From the NCBI RefSeq assembly GCF_900142535.1, contig NZ_FRBE01000009.1:62001-126000 (forward strand): a stretch of 64,000 bases of DNA, written 5' to 3'. The first letter of the stretch is position 1; each line of letters starts with the position of its first letter. Of this stretch, positions 33,775 through 42,549 are shown piece after piece. The notes under the pieces were generated by a model that saw only the letters and a program-made list of their open reading frames with translations, searched no databases and was not told the DNA's origin. The position numbers were made by a program, and so were the translations under genes. The DNA is from Fibrobacter sp. UWEL (GTDB lineage: Bacteria > Fibrobacterota > Fibrobacteria > Fibrobacterales > Fibrobacteraceae).

Positions 33775-35226
33775 ATGCCATCTAAAAGCACTGTTATATC
33801 ATCCCTATTCTGGAAATTCATGGAACGCGCCGGCGTACAAGTGATGCAGTTCGTCGTCACCATCGTCCTCGCTAGATTACTCGTTCCAGAACAATTTGGT
33901 CTTATCGCCCTTGTCGCTATTGTCATTTCCATTGCAGACGTTTTTGTACAAAGTGGCCTTGGCATCGCACTCATCCGCAAAAAAGAAGTCGACGACCTTG
34001 ACTATTCTTCTGTTTTCTTCGCAAGCCTAACCATTGCCGCGGCCGTATATTCCATCATTTTTGTATCAGCGCCATTCATCTCGGACTTTTTCAATCAGGA
34101 CGGGTTGACTCCGGTCATTCGCGTTTTGACGTTGACCCTGTTTATTGGAGTTTTTAGTTCCATACAGAACGCCTATGTTGCAAGGCATATGATGTTCAGG
34201 AAGCTCTTTTTCCGAGGGCTTTGCGCAACCATTCCCTCGGGAGCTTTAGGCATTCTCTTGGCCTATCAGGGCTTTGGCGTATGGGCTCTTGTAACTCAGC
34301 AATTGTCAAACGCGGCGTTTTCCGTTCTGGCCATGTGGATTACAGTTCCATGGCGACCCCACCTGCAATTTTCCTGGGAACGTCTAAAGACCTTATTTTC
34401 CTTCGGCTGGAAGCTCCTGGTTTCATCCCTCATTGACAATATCTACGACAAGATCCGAGCTCTTGTCATCGGCAAAATGTTTTCTTCCGCTGCGTTGGCA
34501 TTTAATGATCGAGGGGACCAGTTTCCGAAATTGCTCATCACCAACATCAACAATTCCATTTCAGCAGTCCTTTTGCCGTCCCTTTCCGCCTACCAGGACG
34601 ACAAGCCTCAACTGAAGAGACTGGCCCGACGTTCAATCGTTACTAGTTCCTTTGTCATTATCCCCATGATGACGGGCCTCGCCGTACTTGCCAAGCCGTT
34701 CGTATTAATTCTTCTTGGCGAAAAATGGCTCCCCTGCGTGCCCTTTATCCAGGCATACTGCTTTACCTACGCGCTTTACCCCATCCATTCCGCAAACCTC
34801 TCCGCGATTAACGCCATGGGACGTAGCGACATATTCTTGAAACTGGAAATCATCAAGAAAATCTACGGTTTCGCCTTGCTAGTGGGAAGCTACCTCTACT
34901 TCAAGACTCCTATTGGTTTGGCATACGGAGCTATGGTATCCGCAGTCATTAGCACCTTCGTCAACGCCTCTCCAAACAAAAAACTAATGGGATACAGTTA
35001 CTTTGAACAGGTCAAAGACATCTGTCCCTCCTTCATCCTGGCGGCAGTGATGGCATTGGGAATGTATGGTTTCAGCCTAATTGAGATGAACCTACACGTT
35101 TCCTTTGTTTTGCAGATCATTTTGGGAATCATCGTATACCTCGGTTTAGCCAAAATATTACATTTAGAATGTTTCGAGTATATTATCAAAACGATTTTTG
35201 AACTTAGGAAAAAACATGGCCGATAA
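33775..35226 (+). CDS. Polysaccharide flippase (Wzx/WzxC-type)
   Basis: A 483-residue inner-membrane protein with about 14 helices of the polysaccharide transporter family. It starts SSLFWKFMERAGVQVMQFVVTIVLARLLVPEQFGLIAL, the classic opening of WzxC/TuaB-type flippases. ATG 33775 is used; a TTG at 33769 is not. It should flip lipid-linked repeat units of the surface polysaccharide made by the locus. Its end overlaps the aminotransferase start by 11 bp. Confidence 0.92.
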   Translation: MPSKSTVISSLFWKFMERAGVQVMQFVVTIVLARLLVPEQFGLIALVAIVISIADVFVQSGLGIALIRKKEVDDLDYSSVFFASLTIAAAVYSIIFVSAPFISDFFNQDGLTPVIRVLTLTLFIGVFSSIQNAYVARHMMFRKLFFRGLCATIPSGALGILLAYQGFGVWALVTQQLSNAAFSVLAMWITVPWRPHLQFSWERLKTLFSFGWKLLVSSLIDNIYDKIRALVIGKMFSSAALAFNDRGDQFPKLLITNINNSISAVLLPSLSAYQDDKPQLKRLARRSIVTSSFVIIPMMTGLAVLAKPFVLILLGEKWLPCVPFIQAYCFTYALYPIHSANLSAINAMGRSDIFLKLEIIKKIYGFALLVGSYLYFKTPIGLAYGAMVSAVISTFVNASPNKKLMGYSYFEQVKDICPSFILAAVMALGMYGFSLIEMNLHVSFVLQIILGIIVYLGLAKILHLECFEYIIKTIFELRKKHGR

Positions 35227-36328
35227 GCAAATCACAGTTACCTCCCCCCTCCTGCCGAAGCTGGACGATTTTATTCCCATGCTTCAGGACATCTGGGATA
35301 GAAAATGGTTGACTAACAACGGATTCTACCACAAGGAACTTGAGAAAGCTCTGGCAGACTATCTTGGAGTCAAGTACATCAGCTTATTTACAAACGGTAC
35401 CCTCCCCCTCATTACCGCATTACAGGCGTTGAAGATTACCGGGGAAGTGATTACCACGCCTTACAGCTTCGTTGCGACAACCCACTCCATCTGGTGGAAC
35501 GGTCTCAAGCCTGTTTTTGTAGACGTTGATGAAGAAACTGGCAATATCGATCCGGAAAAGATCGAAGCTGCCATTACACCCCATACTACAGCCATCATGC
35601 CCGTCCATGTTTACGGCACACCCTGTAACATGAAGCGCATCCAGGAAATCGCAGACATTTACGGTTTGAAAATCATCTATGATGCAGCGCATGCCTTCGG
35701 CGTCAAGAAAGATGGCGAATCCGTATTGAAGGCGGGCGATATGAGCACTCTCAGTTTTCACGCAACCAAGGTATACAATACTATCGAAGGCGGCGCCCTG
35801 GTCTGCCACGACGAAGCCACCAAGAAGCGTATTGATTACCTCAAGAACTTCGGTTTTGCCGACGAAACAACAGTTGTTGCCCCTGGCATCAACAGCAAGA
35901 TGGATGAATTCCGAGCTGCATATGGTTTGTTGAACCTTAAGCAGGTCGACTCCGCCATCGAAAGTCGCAAGCACGTTGCAAAAGCATATCGTGCAGGTAT
36001 CAAGGACGTTCCCGGCCTTCGTTGTCTCCAGGACATCGAAGGCGTTCATCACAATTATTCCTATTTTCCCATCTTCATCAACAAAGAATATGGAATGAGC
36101 AGAGATGAACTTTACGCAAAGCTTCGCGAAAACAATATTCTAGGCCGCCGTTACTTCTATCCCTTGATCAGCACATTCTCTGCCTACAAGGGCCTAGAAT
36201 CTGCCAATCCTAAAAATCTTCCTGTAGCCCATAAGCTAGCAGACCAGGTTCTTTGCCTACCCATGTATGCAGGCTTAGAAGACAATTCTGTAGACAGAAT
36301 CATTGACATCATTCAGAAAAACGCATAA
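35216..36328 (+). CDS. DegT/DnrJ/EryC1/StrS-family PLP aminotransferase
   Basis: A 370-residue sugar aminotransferase (or close relative). TNGTLPLITALQAL binds phosphate; YDAAHAFG has Asp156 for the PLP ring nitrogen; SFHATKVYN has the Schiff-base Lys185; the tail ends in an active-site loop of the family. It should place an amino group on a keto-sugar nucleotide. ATG 35216 has AGGAAAAAAC upstream and overlaps the flippase gene. ATP-grasp and opine-type dehydrogenase genes follow at once (23- and 9-nt gaps). No sugar nucleotide ketoreductase or dehydratase is adjacent, so the substrate comes from elsewhere. Confidence 0.9.
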   Translation: MADKQITVTSPLLPKLDDFIPMLQDIWDRKWLTNNGFYHKELEKALADYLGVKYISLFTNGTLPLITALQALKITGEVITTPYSFVATTHSIWWNGLKPVFVDVDEETGNIDPEKIEAAITPHTTAIMPVHVYGTPCNMKRIQEIADIYGLKIIYDAAHAFGVKKDGESVLKAGDMSTLSFHATKVYNTIEGGALVCHDEATKKRIDYLKNFGFADETTVVAPGINSKMDEFRAAYGLLNLKQVDSAIESRKHVAKAYRAGIKDVPGLRCLQDIEGVHHNYSYFPIFINKEYGMSRDELYAKLRENNILGRRYFYPLISTFSAYKGLESANPKNLPVAHKLADQVLCLPMYAGLEDNSVDRIIDIIQKNA

Positions 36329-36351
36329 GTCTTTCCATCGAGAATCTCGTC

Positions 36352-37623
36352 ATGAAAAATTGCAATCTTCAAGGAAAAAAACTTCTCGTACTCGCTGGCG
36401 CAGACGTCCATATCAAGATCGTTAAAGCAGCCAAGGAATTGGGCGTTTACACAATCGTCACCGACTATTTAAAGCCAGAAGATTCTCCAGCAAAGCAAAT
36501 TGCAGATGAATCCTGGATGCTGAGTATTACAGATGTAGACGCAATTGTGGAAAAATGTAAAGAAGCCCATGTGGACGGCGTTCTTGCATTCTGCATTGAC
36601 CCTGCACAGATTCCCTATCAGCAAGTTTGCGAAAAATTACAGAAGCCCTGCTACGGAACAAAAGAACAATTCCAGACATTTACCAATAAAAGGCCTTTTA
36701 AGGACTTTTGCAAGGCTCACAACGTTGGAGTTATTCCTGAATACACTGTTGCAGACGTTGAAAACGACAATGTCAAATACCCTGTTCTGGTAAAGCCAAC
36801 TGACAGTAGAGGCTCTAGGGGAATTTCCATCTGCAACAACAAGGACGAAGTTTATAAGGCTCTCGAAATCGCCAAGGCTGAATCCCATGACAACGGCGCC
36901 TTGATTGAACGCTATATGTATGGCAAACAGGACATGGCCTTTGCCTATATGGTTATTGACGGCCAGCCCTATTTGGTCAAAATTGGAGATCGAATTGTAG
37001 GCAAGGTTGAAGACAACCTGCAATGCCAACATATGGCGACAATTCTCCCCTCCAAGAACACCGAACAATTCAAAAGAGACATCGAGCCAAACATCATTAA
37101 AATGATTCAAGCCACAGGTATGAAGTTCGGCTCTTTATTCCTCCAAGGATTTTGGGAAGATGGACAGGTATTCATGTACGACCCTGGTTTAAGATTCCCC
37201 GGATCTGACTTTGACGTAGTCACTAAGGAAACCACCGGCTTTGACAGTATGAAGGCATTTGTGCATTTCGCCCTCACTGGCGATACCACTGCCCAGTATG
37301 GCAATCCGGAGATTGCCTACAACTATAATGGAGGAATTTGTCTTATTCTCTCCGTAGCAACACGTCCTGGCACAATTGCAACTTTCCAGGGAATGGATGT
37401 TATTGCAGCAAATCCCTGTGTAAGGGTCGCTAGTCAAAGATACCGCACTGGAGAAACCGTCCCCCAATCAGGCGACGTTAGACAAAGAGTTGCGGAATTT
37501 GTCGCATTTTTACCCAAAAGAGAAGAAGTTCAAAAATTCATTGACTTTGTGTATGAGAAATTAAGTATTTTAGACGAAAATGGAAACGACATGATTGTTT
37601 CCAAGGTTGTTTACACACATTAA
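36352..37623 (+). CDS. ATP-grasp carboxylate-amine/thiol ligase-like protein
   Basis: A 423-residue cytoplasmic protein. N-terminal Rossmann-like lobe (KKLLVLAGADVHIKIVKAAKELG), then the ATP-grasp fold: NKRPFKDFCKAHNVGVIPEY, YPVLVKPTDSRGSRGISICNN (ATP-binding Lys and Gly-rich loop), ALIERYMYGKQDMAFAYMV, and a late acidic/basic set in MYDPGLRFPGSDFD. The fold joins a carboxylate to an amine by way of an acyl phosphate. In this setting it could couple an amino acid to an amino sugar made by the DegT enzyme (inference). Confidence 0.8.
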   Translation: MKNCNLQGKKLLVLAGADVHIKIVKAAKELGVYTIVTDYLKPEDSPAKQIADESWMLSITDVDAIVEKCKEAHVDGVLAFCIDPAQIPYQQVCEKLQKPCYGTKEQFQTFTNKRPFKDFCKAHNVGVIPEYTVADVENDNVKYPVLVKPTDSRGSRGISICNNKDEVYKALEIAKAESHDNGALIERYMYGKQDMAFAYMVIDGQPYLVKIGDRIVGKVEDNLQCQHMATILPSKNTEQFKRDIEPNIIKMIQATGMKFGSLFLQGFWEDGQVFMYDPGLRFPGSDFDVVTKETTGFDSMKAFVHFALTGDTTAQYGNPEIAYNYNGGICLILSVATRPGTIATFQGMDVIAANPCVRVASQRYRTGETVPQSGDVRQRVAEFVAFLPKREEVQKFIDFVYEKLSILDENGNDMIVSKVVYTH

Positions 37624-37632
37624 AGGATTACT

Positions 37633-38871
37633 ATGGCAAGAGATCTCTCTTATTTAGCAACCTGCCCCATTGCAGTTCTCGGAGCAGGTGCAGTCGGAAA
37701 AACAAGCGCAGCAGATTGTAAGCTGGCAGGACGTGAAGTTCGTCTTTACTCCAGAAGCAAAAAGTCCTTGGCTTATCTCGATAAAACCGGTATTTTGCTG
37801 GACGGCATCCAGAGAAACCTCTATGGTTTCGAAAGATCTGGCAGAGCACACCTAGACATGTACACCAATAACATGGCCGAAGCAGTGAAGGGCGCCAAGC
37901 TCATTTTGATGTCCATTCCTGCACTCGCCCACGAAGACTACCTCAAGGCTCTCGTTCCCTGCCTTGAAGACGGCATGGTCATCCATACATTTACCGACAA
38001 CTACGCAAGCCTTCTGCTGCGCAAGTATATGCGAGAAATGGGTTGCACAAAGGACATTATCATCGGTGGCTGGAGTTCTGCACCTTATGGCACTCGCGTT
38101 GAAAAGGTTCAGGGTTTCTGGACAAACCATGTCGGCATCAAGTATCGTGCAATTTCTCTTCGTGGCGCATGCTTGCCCATGAAGGACATCGACGATTTCA
38201 TGGAATCCGCAAAATATCTTCCCTGCATGGATTCTGTCACTAAGGGCGATGGTCCCACCAGAGGCGATACCATGATGGACATCGGATTCTCTAACGTGAA
38301 CCCGGTCATCCACGTGCCTGCATCTCTTCTCGGCGTTTCCAGCATGGAAAACTGGTCTCTAGTTTACGGTAACGAACCGGATTCCTACTCCATGTACTCT
38401 CACGGACTTTGCCCCTCCATTTGTCGCGTTCAGTACCAGTTCTACCAGGAAGAATGCGCAATTGCAAAGGCAATGGGCATCGAAAGCCCCTTCTATTCTT
38501 ACGAAATGTTCTTCTCCCGCCGCTCAATCCTTACTCAGGAATACATGGGTCTTGATGAAAACGGCAAGGATAACGTCGTGTTCCCGCTGGATAAGCCCTG
38601 CGACGAAGGCAACACCGGTCCGAACTCTATCGATCACAGATACATCACAGAAGACATTCCTGTGGGCTGTAAGATTTACCATGATCTCGGCGTTAAGTTC
38701 GGTGTCCCGACCCCCATCATTGACTCCATGATTATCCTTGGTGGTGCAATGCACGAAAAGAGCTTCTTTGAAAACACCAAGTACAATCTTGACTATCTCG
38801 GAATCGGCCATATGGATAAGGACCAGCTGTTGGACTACATGCGCAACGGCAACTACGTCGAAAAGAAGTAA
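37633..38871 (+). CDS. NAD/NADP octopine/nopaline (opine-type) dehydrogenase
   Basis: A 412-residue protein. PIAVLGAGAVGKTSAADC is the N-terminal dinucleotide-binding loop (VLGAGAVG near 14-21). The C-terminal domain carries NVNPVIHVPASLL, which fits the His-containing catalytic segment of octopine dehydrogenases (N-x-x-x-H-x-P). Such enzymes reductively join the amino group of one amino acid to a 2-keto acid such as pyruvate. It is last in the aminotransferase/ATP-grasp trio and is followed by a terminator. Its substrate may be an amino acid used to decorate the polysaccharide (inference). Confidence 0.8.
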   Translation: MARDLSYLATCPIAVLGAGAVGKTSAADCKLAGREVRLYSRSKKSLAYLDKTGILLDGIQRNLYGFERSGRAHLDMYTNNMAEAVKGAKLILMSIPALAHEDYLKALVPCLEDGMVIHTFTDNYASLLLRKYMREMGCTKDIIIGGWSSAPYGTRVEKVQGFWTNHVGIKYRAISLRGACLPMKDIDDFMESAKYLPCMDSVTKGDGPTRGDTMMDIGFSNVNPVIHVPASLLGVSSMENWSLVYGNEPDSYSMYSHGLCPSICRVQYQFYQEECAIAKAMGIESPFYSYEMFFSRRSILTQEYMGLDENGKDNVVFPLDKPCDEGNTGPNSIDHRYITEDIPVGCKIYHDLGVKFGVPTPIIDSMIILGGAMHEKSFFENTKYNLDYLGIGHMDKDQLLDYMRNGNYVEKK

Positions 38872-38898
38872 TTAACACAAAAAAACGACTTCTAGAAA

Positions 38899-38938
38899 AC
38901 GGATGTACGACAACAACTTCGTACATCTGTTTTTTTTA
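38899..38938 (+). terminator. Intrinsic terminator after the opine-type dehydrogenase gene
   Basis: ACGGATGTACGA pairs with TCGTACATCTGT (12 pairs, one G-U) around an 8-nt loop and is followed by eight T. It splits the polysaccharide locus into two transcription units; the second (from 39049) needs its own promoter in 38940-39048, where I see no strong consensus. Confidence 0.88.
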
Positions 38939-39048
38939 TTACCTTTCGCAAATTAAGCTTTTTTTGTAGTATTCATAAGACAATCCCTAATAAATGAAAC
39001 CTCCGTTTTTCTATTTTTAGCCCGTTCAACTTTTCAGTGGAAGATATT

Positions 39049-41145
39049 ATGGCCTCCCCAAAAAAGAAAGAAGACATTGATATTTTAGACTTGATTAAGA
39101 CACAACTAAAGAACTGGTATATCATTTTACCTTGCGTCATTCTCGCAGGTATTATCGGCGTTGTCGTATCCATGTGGATTCGCCCCATCTACAAGGTGGA
39201 CGCCCTTCTGCAAATTGAGTCTAAGAACAACAAAAGTATGGGCGTAATGGGAGGGCTTACCAACCTATTTGCCACATCCACTCCTGCAGAAACTGAAATT
39301 GAACTCATCAACAGCAGACAGATCCTTGGCGACGCAGTCGAAAAGATGCACTTGCAGTATTCTGCAAATCCCAAAAATGTCTTAGACCGTCTTCTCCAGA
39401 AGGAAGGTCGTATGGACATCAACCAGTTTGAAGTCCCCTGGGATAAGCTGCCTGCAGATGAAAAGACCGGTCCTTGGGTCGCAATCACAAAGGACAGCCT
39501 CTCCTTTGATCTGTACGACCACAAGGGCGCATTCGTCTTGACAGGTGTTCCCGGTCAGACCTACAAGGTTCCCTATGCAGGGGATTCAGTCACTTTTAGC
39601 GTATTCAAGATGAAGGTGAAGGCAAATCAGAAGTTCGAAATAAACAAATCCGAACGTCTTGACGCCATTGATGCATTTAGAGGAGCATTCGAGGTTAAGG
39701 AACGCGGTAAGAAAACCGGCATTCTCGAATTCAGCTATAAGGATATCTACCCAGATCGCGCCACAGAAATTCTGAACGAAGTCGCAAGCAGCTATCTGCA
39801 GCAAAATGTTGAACAGCGCAACGCAGAAGCCCAGAAGACTTTGGAATTCCTGGAAAAGCAGTTGCCGGAAATCAAGGCCCGTATGGACAGTTCGCTCTTG
39901 AAGTACAACACCTACCGTAACAAGGTTGGTTCCGTTGACATCAACGCAGAAACTAGAATCGTACTTGAACGCCGCACCAAGTTGCAGCAAGACCTATTGG
40001 CACTCCAACAGAAGAAGCAGGACGCCGTTAGACTTTTCCAACCGGAACACCCCACCGTAAAAACTTTGGAAGATCAAGAAGCAGCCCTCAAGCGTGAACT
40101 TTACAGCAACTCCAGCGAAGCCAAGAAGCTTCCCGCCACCCAGCAGGAAGTGTTGAAGATGACCAACGAAGTGGATATCAGCAAGGTCATGTACACCTCT
40201 ATGCTGAACAACATCCAGCAGCTTAAGTTGGTTTCTGCTGGCGAAGTGGGTTCCGTCCGCATTATTGACTTTGCAGAACAGGTGACCCAGCCTGCAAAGC
40301 CCAACAAGAAGATGATTATCGTCGCATTCCTGTTCATGGGACTTCTACTGGGCTGTGCCATCGTCACCATCAAGAGTAAGTTCAGTAACGGAGTCCGCGA
40401 TGCACACTTCATCGAACGAGAGACCGGATTCAGCGTCTACGCAAAAATTCCCAAGGGGAATCCTAACGGAACCAAGGGCACCCGTCCTCTAGCGGTGGTA
40501 GAACCTGATGACGTAGCAGTAGAATCCCTCCGTACCCTGCGCAGTTCTCTTGAATTCAGCATGGAAGACGGCGCACGCCAGATCATCGGCGTTAGCGGCC
40601 TTATCCCCGGCGTAGGAAAGAGTTTTGTGTCCGTTAACCTGGCAGCCCTCTGCGCAGGCCTTGGTAAAAAGGTAATCCTTATTGACGCAGACCTTCGCAA
40701 GGGCCGACTCCACAAGGAATTCGGCATTAAGCGCGGCAATGGTATCTCTCAAGTTCTACTCCACGAAGCAGAAATCAATGATGTCATCCACGCTACTGAA
40801 GTTGAAAATCTTTTTGTCATGCCTTGCGGCAACTCGCCGTCCAACCCGTCCGAGCTTCTGGGTTCCAAGCACTACACGAACCTGATTGAAGAATTGGAAA
40901 AACAGTTCGACTTGATTATTGTTGACACTCCGCCCATCATGCTCGTTACAGACGCATCCCTTGCCTGCAAGGTTGCCTCTCAAATTGTCATGGTCATTGA
41001 ATACAACAAGCATAGCATTGACGCAATTCAGGATGGTATGAAGCAGCTACTGAAGGGTTCTCCGGACGCACACGCTAGTTTCGTCATCAACAAGTACGAA
41101 CATAGTCATTCCGACGGTTACGGTTACAAGTACGGCAAGTATTAA
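39049..41145 (+). CDS. Wzc-type chain-length regulator / tyrosine autokinase (BY-kinase)
   Basis: A 698-residue inner-membrane protein. Wzz domain with helix 23-43 and a second helix at about 420-440; coiled-coil periplasmic part (AEAQKTLEFLEKQLPEIKARMD, QQDLLALQQKKQDAVRL). The kinase domain follows: Walker A GVSGLIPGVGKS near 514, Walker A' VILIDADLRKG near 542 and Walker B LIIVDTPPIM. The C-terminus has five Tyr in the last 16 residues (YEHSHSDGYGYKYGKY), the autophosphorylation cluster. It controls chain length and export of the polysaccharide in Wzy-dependent assembly. ATG 39049 is preferred to an in-frame GTG at 39037. No matching Wzb phosphatase or Wza gene is in the window. Confidence 0.93.
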   Translation: MASPKKKEDIDILDLIKTQLKNWYIILPCVILAGIIGVVVSMWIRPIYKVDALLQIESKNNKSMGVMGGLTNLFATSTPAETEIELINSRQILGDAVEKMHLQYSANPKNVLDRLLQKEGRMDINQFEVPWDKLPADEKTGPWVAITKDSLSFDLYDHKGAFVLTGVPGQTYKVPYAGDSVTFSVFKMKVKANQKFEINKSERLDAIDAFRGAFEVKERGKKTGILEFSYKDIYPDRATEILNEVASSYLQQNVEQRNAEAQKTLEFLEKQLPEIKARMDSSLLKYNTYRNKVGSVDINAETRIVLERRTKLQQDLLALQQKKQDAVRLFQPEHPTVKTLEDQEAALKRELYSNSSEAKKLPATQQEVLKMTNEVDISKVMYTSMLNNIQQLKLVSAGEVGSVRIIDFAEQVTQPAKPNKKMIIVAFLFMGLLLGCAIVTIKSKFSNGVRDAHFIERETGFSVYAKIPKGNPNGTKGTRPLAVVEPDDVAVESLRTLRSSLEFSMEDGARQIIGVSGLIPGVGKSFVSVNLAALCAGLGKKVILIDADLRKGRLHKEFGIKRGNGISQVLLHEAEINDVIHATEVENLFVMPCGNSPSNPSELLGSKHYTNLIEELEKQFDLIIVDTPPIMLVTDASLACKVASQIVMVIEYNKHSIDAIQDGMKQLLKGSPDAHASFVINKYEHSHSDGYGYKYGKY

Positions 41146-41157
41146 CAGTAACGTTAT

Positions 41158-42549
41158 ATGATTGCCTGGTTCGTAAACATCGCTATCATAGCCCTTGGTG
41201 TATACATACTCAAGGACATCAGGAAAGGATTCTGCGCGGCGCTTTGCGCCAGAATTCTTTTTCCTGAAGTGACCCGATTCCAGGCCTTCGGTGTCAATCT
41301 CGCTATTTACGACATTCTCATTGCGTTCTTAGGACTCTCTTTCCTGTGGTCCCTATACAAAAGAGAGTTCTCCGACTTTAAGGGGAAAAAACCTTCCGGC
41401 CTTATCTTCTTCATTATTTTCTATTACCTGTCTTCCTGCGTACTTATTTTCTTCTCTGCAGATTTGATCCCACAGGAAGAACAATTCAAGTGTTTTTTTA
41501 AGACAGCCTTCCAGGAAACCTTCTACCTAATCGTCGGTTACTATGCCTTACGCGATGCCGACAGGAAATTCTTTTTCAATTTACTGATTGCAGTAGCATG
41601 CGTTGCAGGCTTGTACGGAATCTACGCCTACATGACTAGCAGCAATCCCTATGTAATGTCCATTATCAGTTCGTTTTCCGTAGACAGTAACTACGACGAA
41701 TTTCTTACTGAAGCTCGAGGCGCCCTGAAAAGCAGAACCTCTGGTACCTTGGCACATCCCCTCACCTGGGGTCAGCTCTGGGGACTCCTCTTTGCGTTTT
41801 ATGCAGTTCTTTCACAGACAGACCAAAAACCTCTTTGGTTCAACATTGCGTTTTCAGGCTTAGCGTTGATCAACATTCTCTTGTGCGGAAGTAGAACTGC
41901 GCTGATATCTGCAATTGTATTCGGTATTTTCTTCTTCTTTTCAAGAGAAAGCGTCACCAGGTTTAAAATTCTGGCGGCAGCATTTATCTTCTTGATGGGA
42001 GTTCTAGCGCTTCCGATCAACGATTCAAAATACCCAGTCGTCACCTACATGAAATCAGCAATTTTCTTCTGGGATGATTCCTATTCCCGTTCTGCGGGGA
42101 TTAACGGCAGTAATGCAGACATGCGCCTGGAACAGCTTGACGAAGTAGTCACTATTCTGGAAATGTTCCCTATGGGCGGATTAGGCTACAATTCAACAAC
42201 CATCTTCGCCGACCACCCCCTATTCGATCGCATGCGCGGATTCGAAAGCGTAGCCTTTAGAAAGACCCTTGAACAAGGATGGTTGGGATTTCTGTGTTTC
42301 CTCATTAGCTTTGCCGGATTTGCCATCTGGTCCATTAGAAACACGTCAACAGGAAAAGAAAAACTTTTCATGGCAGGATACTTCGCCAGCTATATGGCCT
42401 CCATTCTTGTCACAGGCATTCAAAGCACTTGGTTCGTATTCCTGCTGTTGCCCCTGTTATATTCTTCCGGTAAGAATGAAGAAATTGAACTTATCGAAGA
42501 GGACTTAGAGGGTTCCAAAGACGCGGAAGAATTAGATGATCAAGACTAA
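41158..42549 (+). CDS. Wzy-like O-antigen/polysaccharide polymerase
   Basis: A 463-residue membrane protein with about ten to eleven helices and a large periplasmic loop (about 285-345) of the O-antigen ligase/polymerase superfamily. Around residues 190-205, SRTSGTLAHPLTWGQLWGLLF is like the conserved loop of Wzy/WaaL-type enzymes (R/G-x-H-P). Location between the BY-kinase and glycosyltransferase genes supports a polymerase of the repeat unit. Acidic tail. Codons 22-36 lie in a 45-nt imperfect hairpin (41221-41265). The end overlaps the GH5 gene by 14 bp. Confidence 0.8.
   Translation: MIAWFVNIAIIALGVYILKDIRKGFCAALCARILFPEVTRFQAFGVNLAIYDILIAFLGLSFLWSLYKREFSDFKGKKPSGLIFFIIFYYLSSCVLIFFSADLIPQEEQFKCFFKTAFQETFYLIVGYYALRDADRKFFFNLLIAVACVAGLYGIYAYMTSSNPYVMSIISSFSVDSNYDEFLTEARGALKSRTSGTLAHPLTWGQLWGLLFAFYAVLSQTDQKPLWFNIAFSGLALINILLCGSRTALISAIVFGIFFFFSRESVTRFKILAAAFIFLMGVLALPINDSKYPVVTYMKSAIFFWDDSYSRSAGINGSNADMRLEQLDEVVTILEMFPMGGLGYNSTTIFADHPLFDRMRGFESVAFRKTLEQGWLGFLCFLISFAGFAIWSIRNTSTGKEKLFMAGYFASYMASILVTGIQSTWFVFLLLPLLYSSGKNEEIELIEEDLEGSKDAEELDDQD
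41221..41265. repeat. 45-nt imperfect palindrome inside the polymerase gene
   Basis: AGGAAA/TTTCCT, GGATTCT/AGAATTC and GGCGC/GCGCC stack into an 18-pair interrupted hairpin with TTT at the tip. It keeps the frame (KDIRKGFCAALCARILFP). The tip GC-TTT-GC is shared with the border hairpin of the ileS insertion and, inverted, the hairpin near 914-925. Confidence 0.5.

Noticed and set aside
41221-41265. Intrinsic terminator inside the polymerase gene
   Set aside because: The T-rich part belongs to the stem, and the coding frame continues for 430 codons with normal family features.
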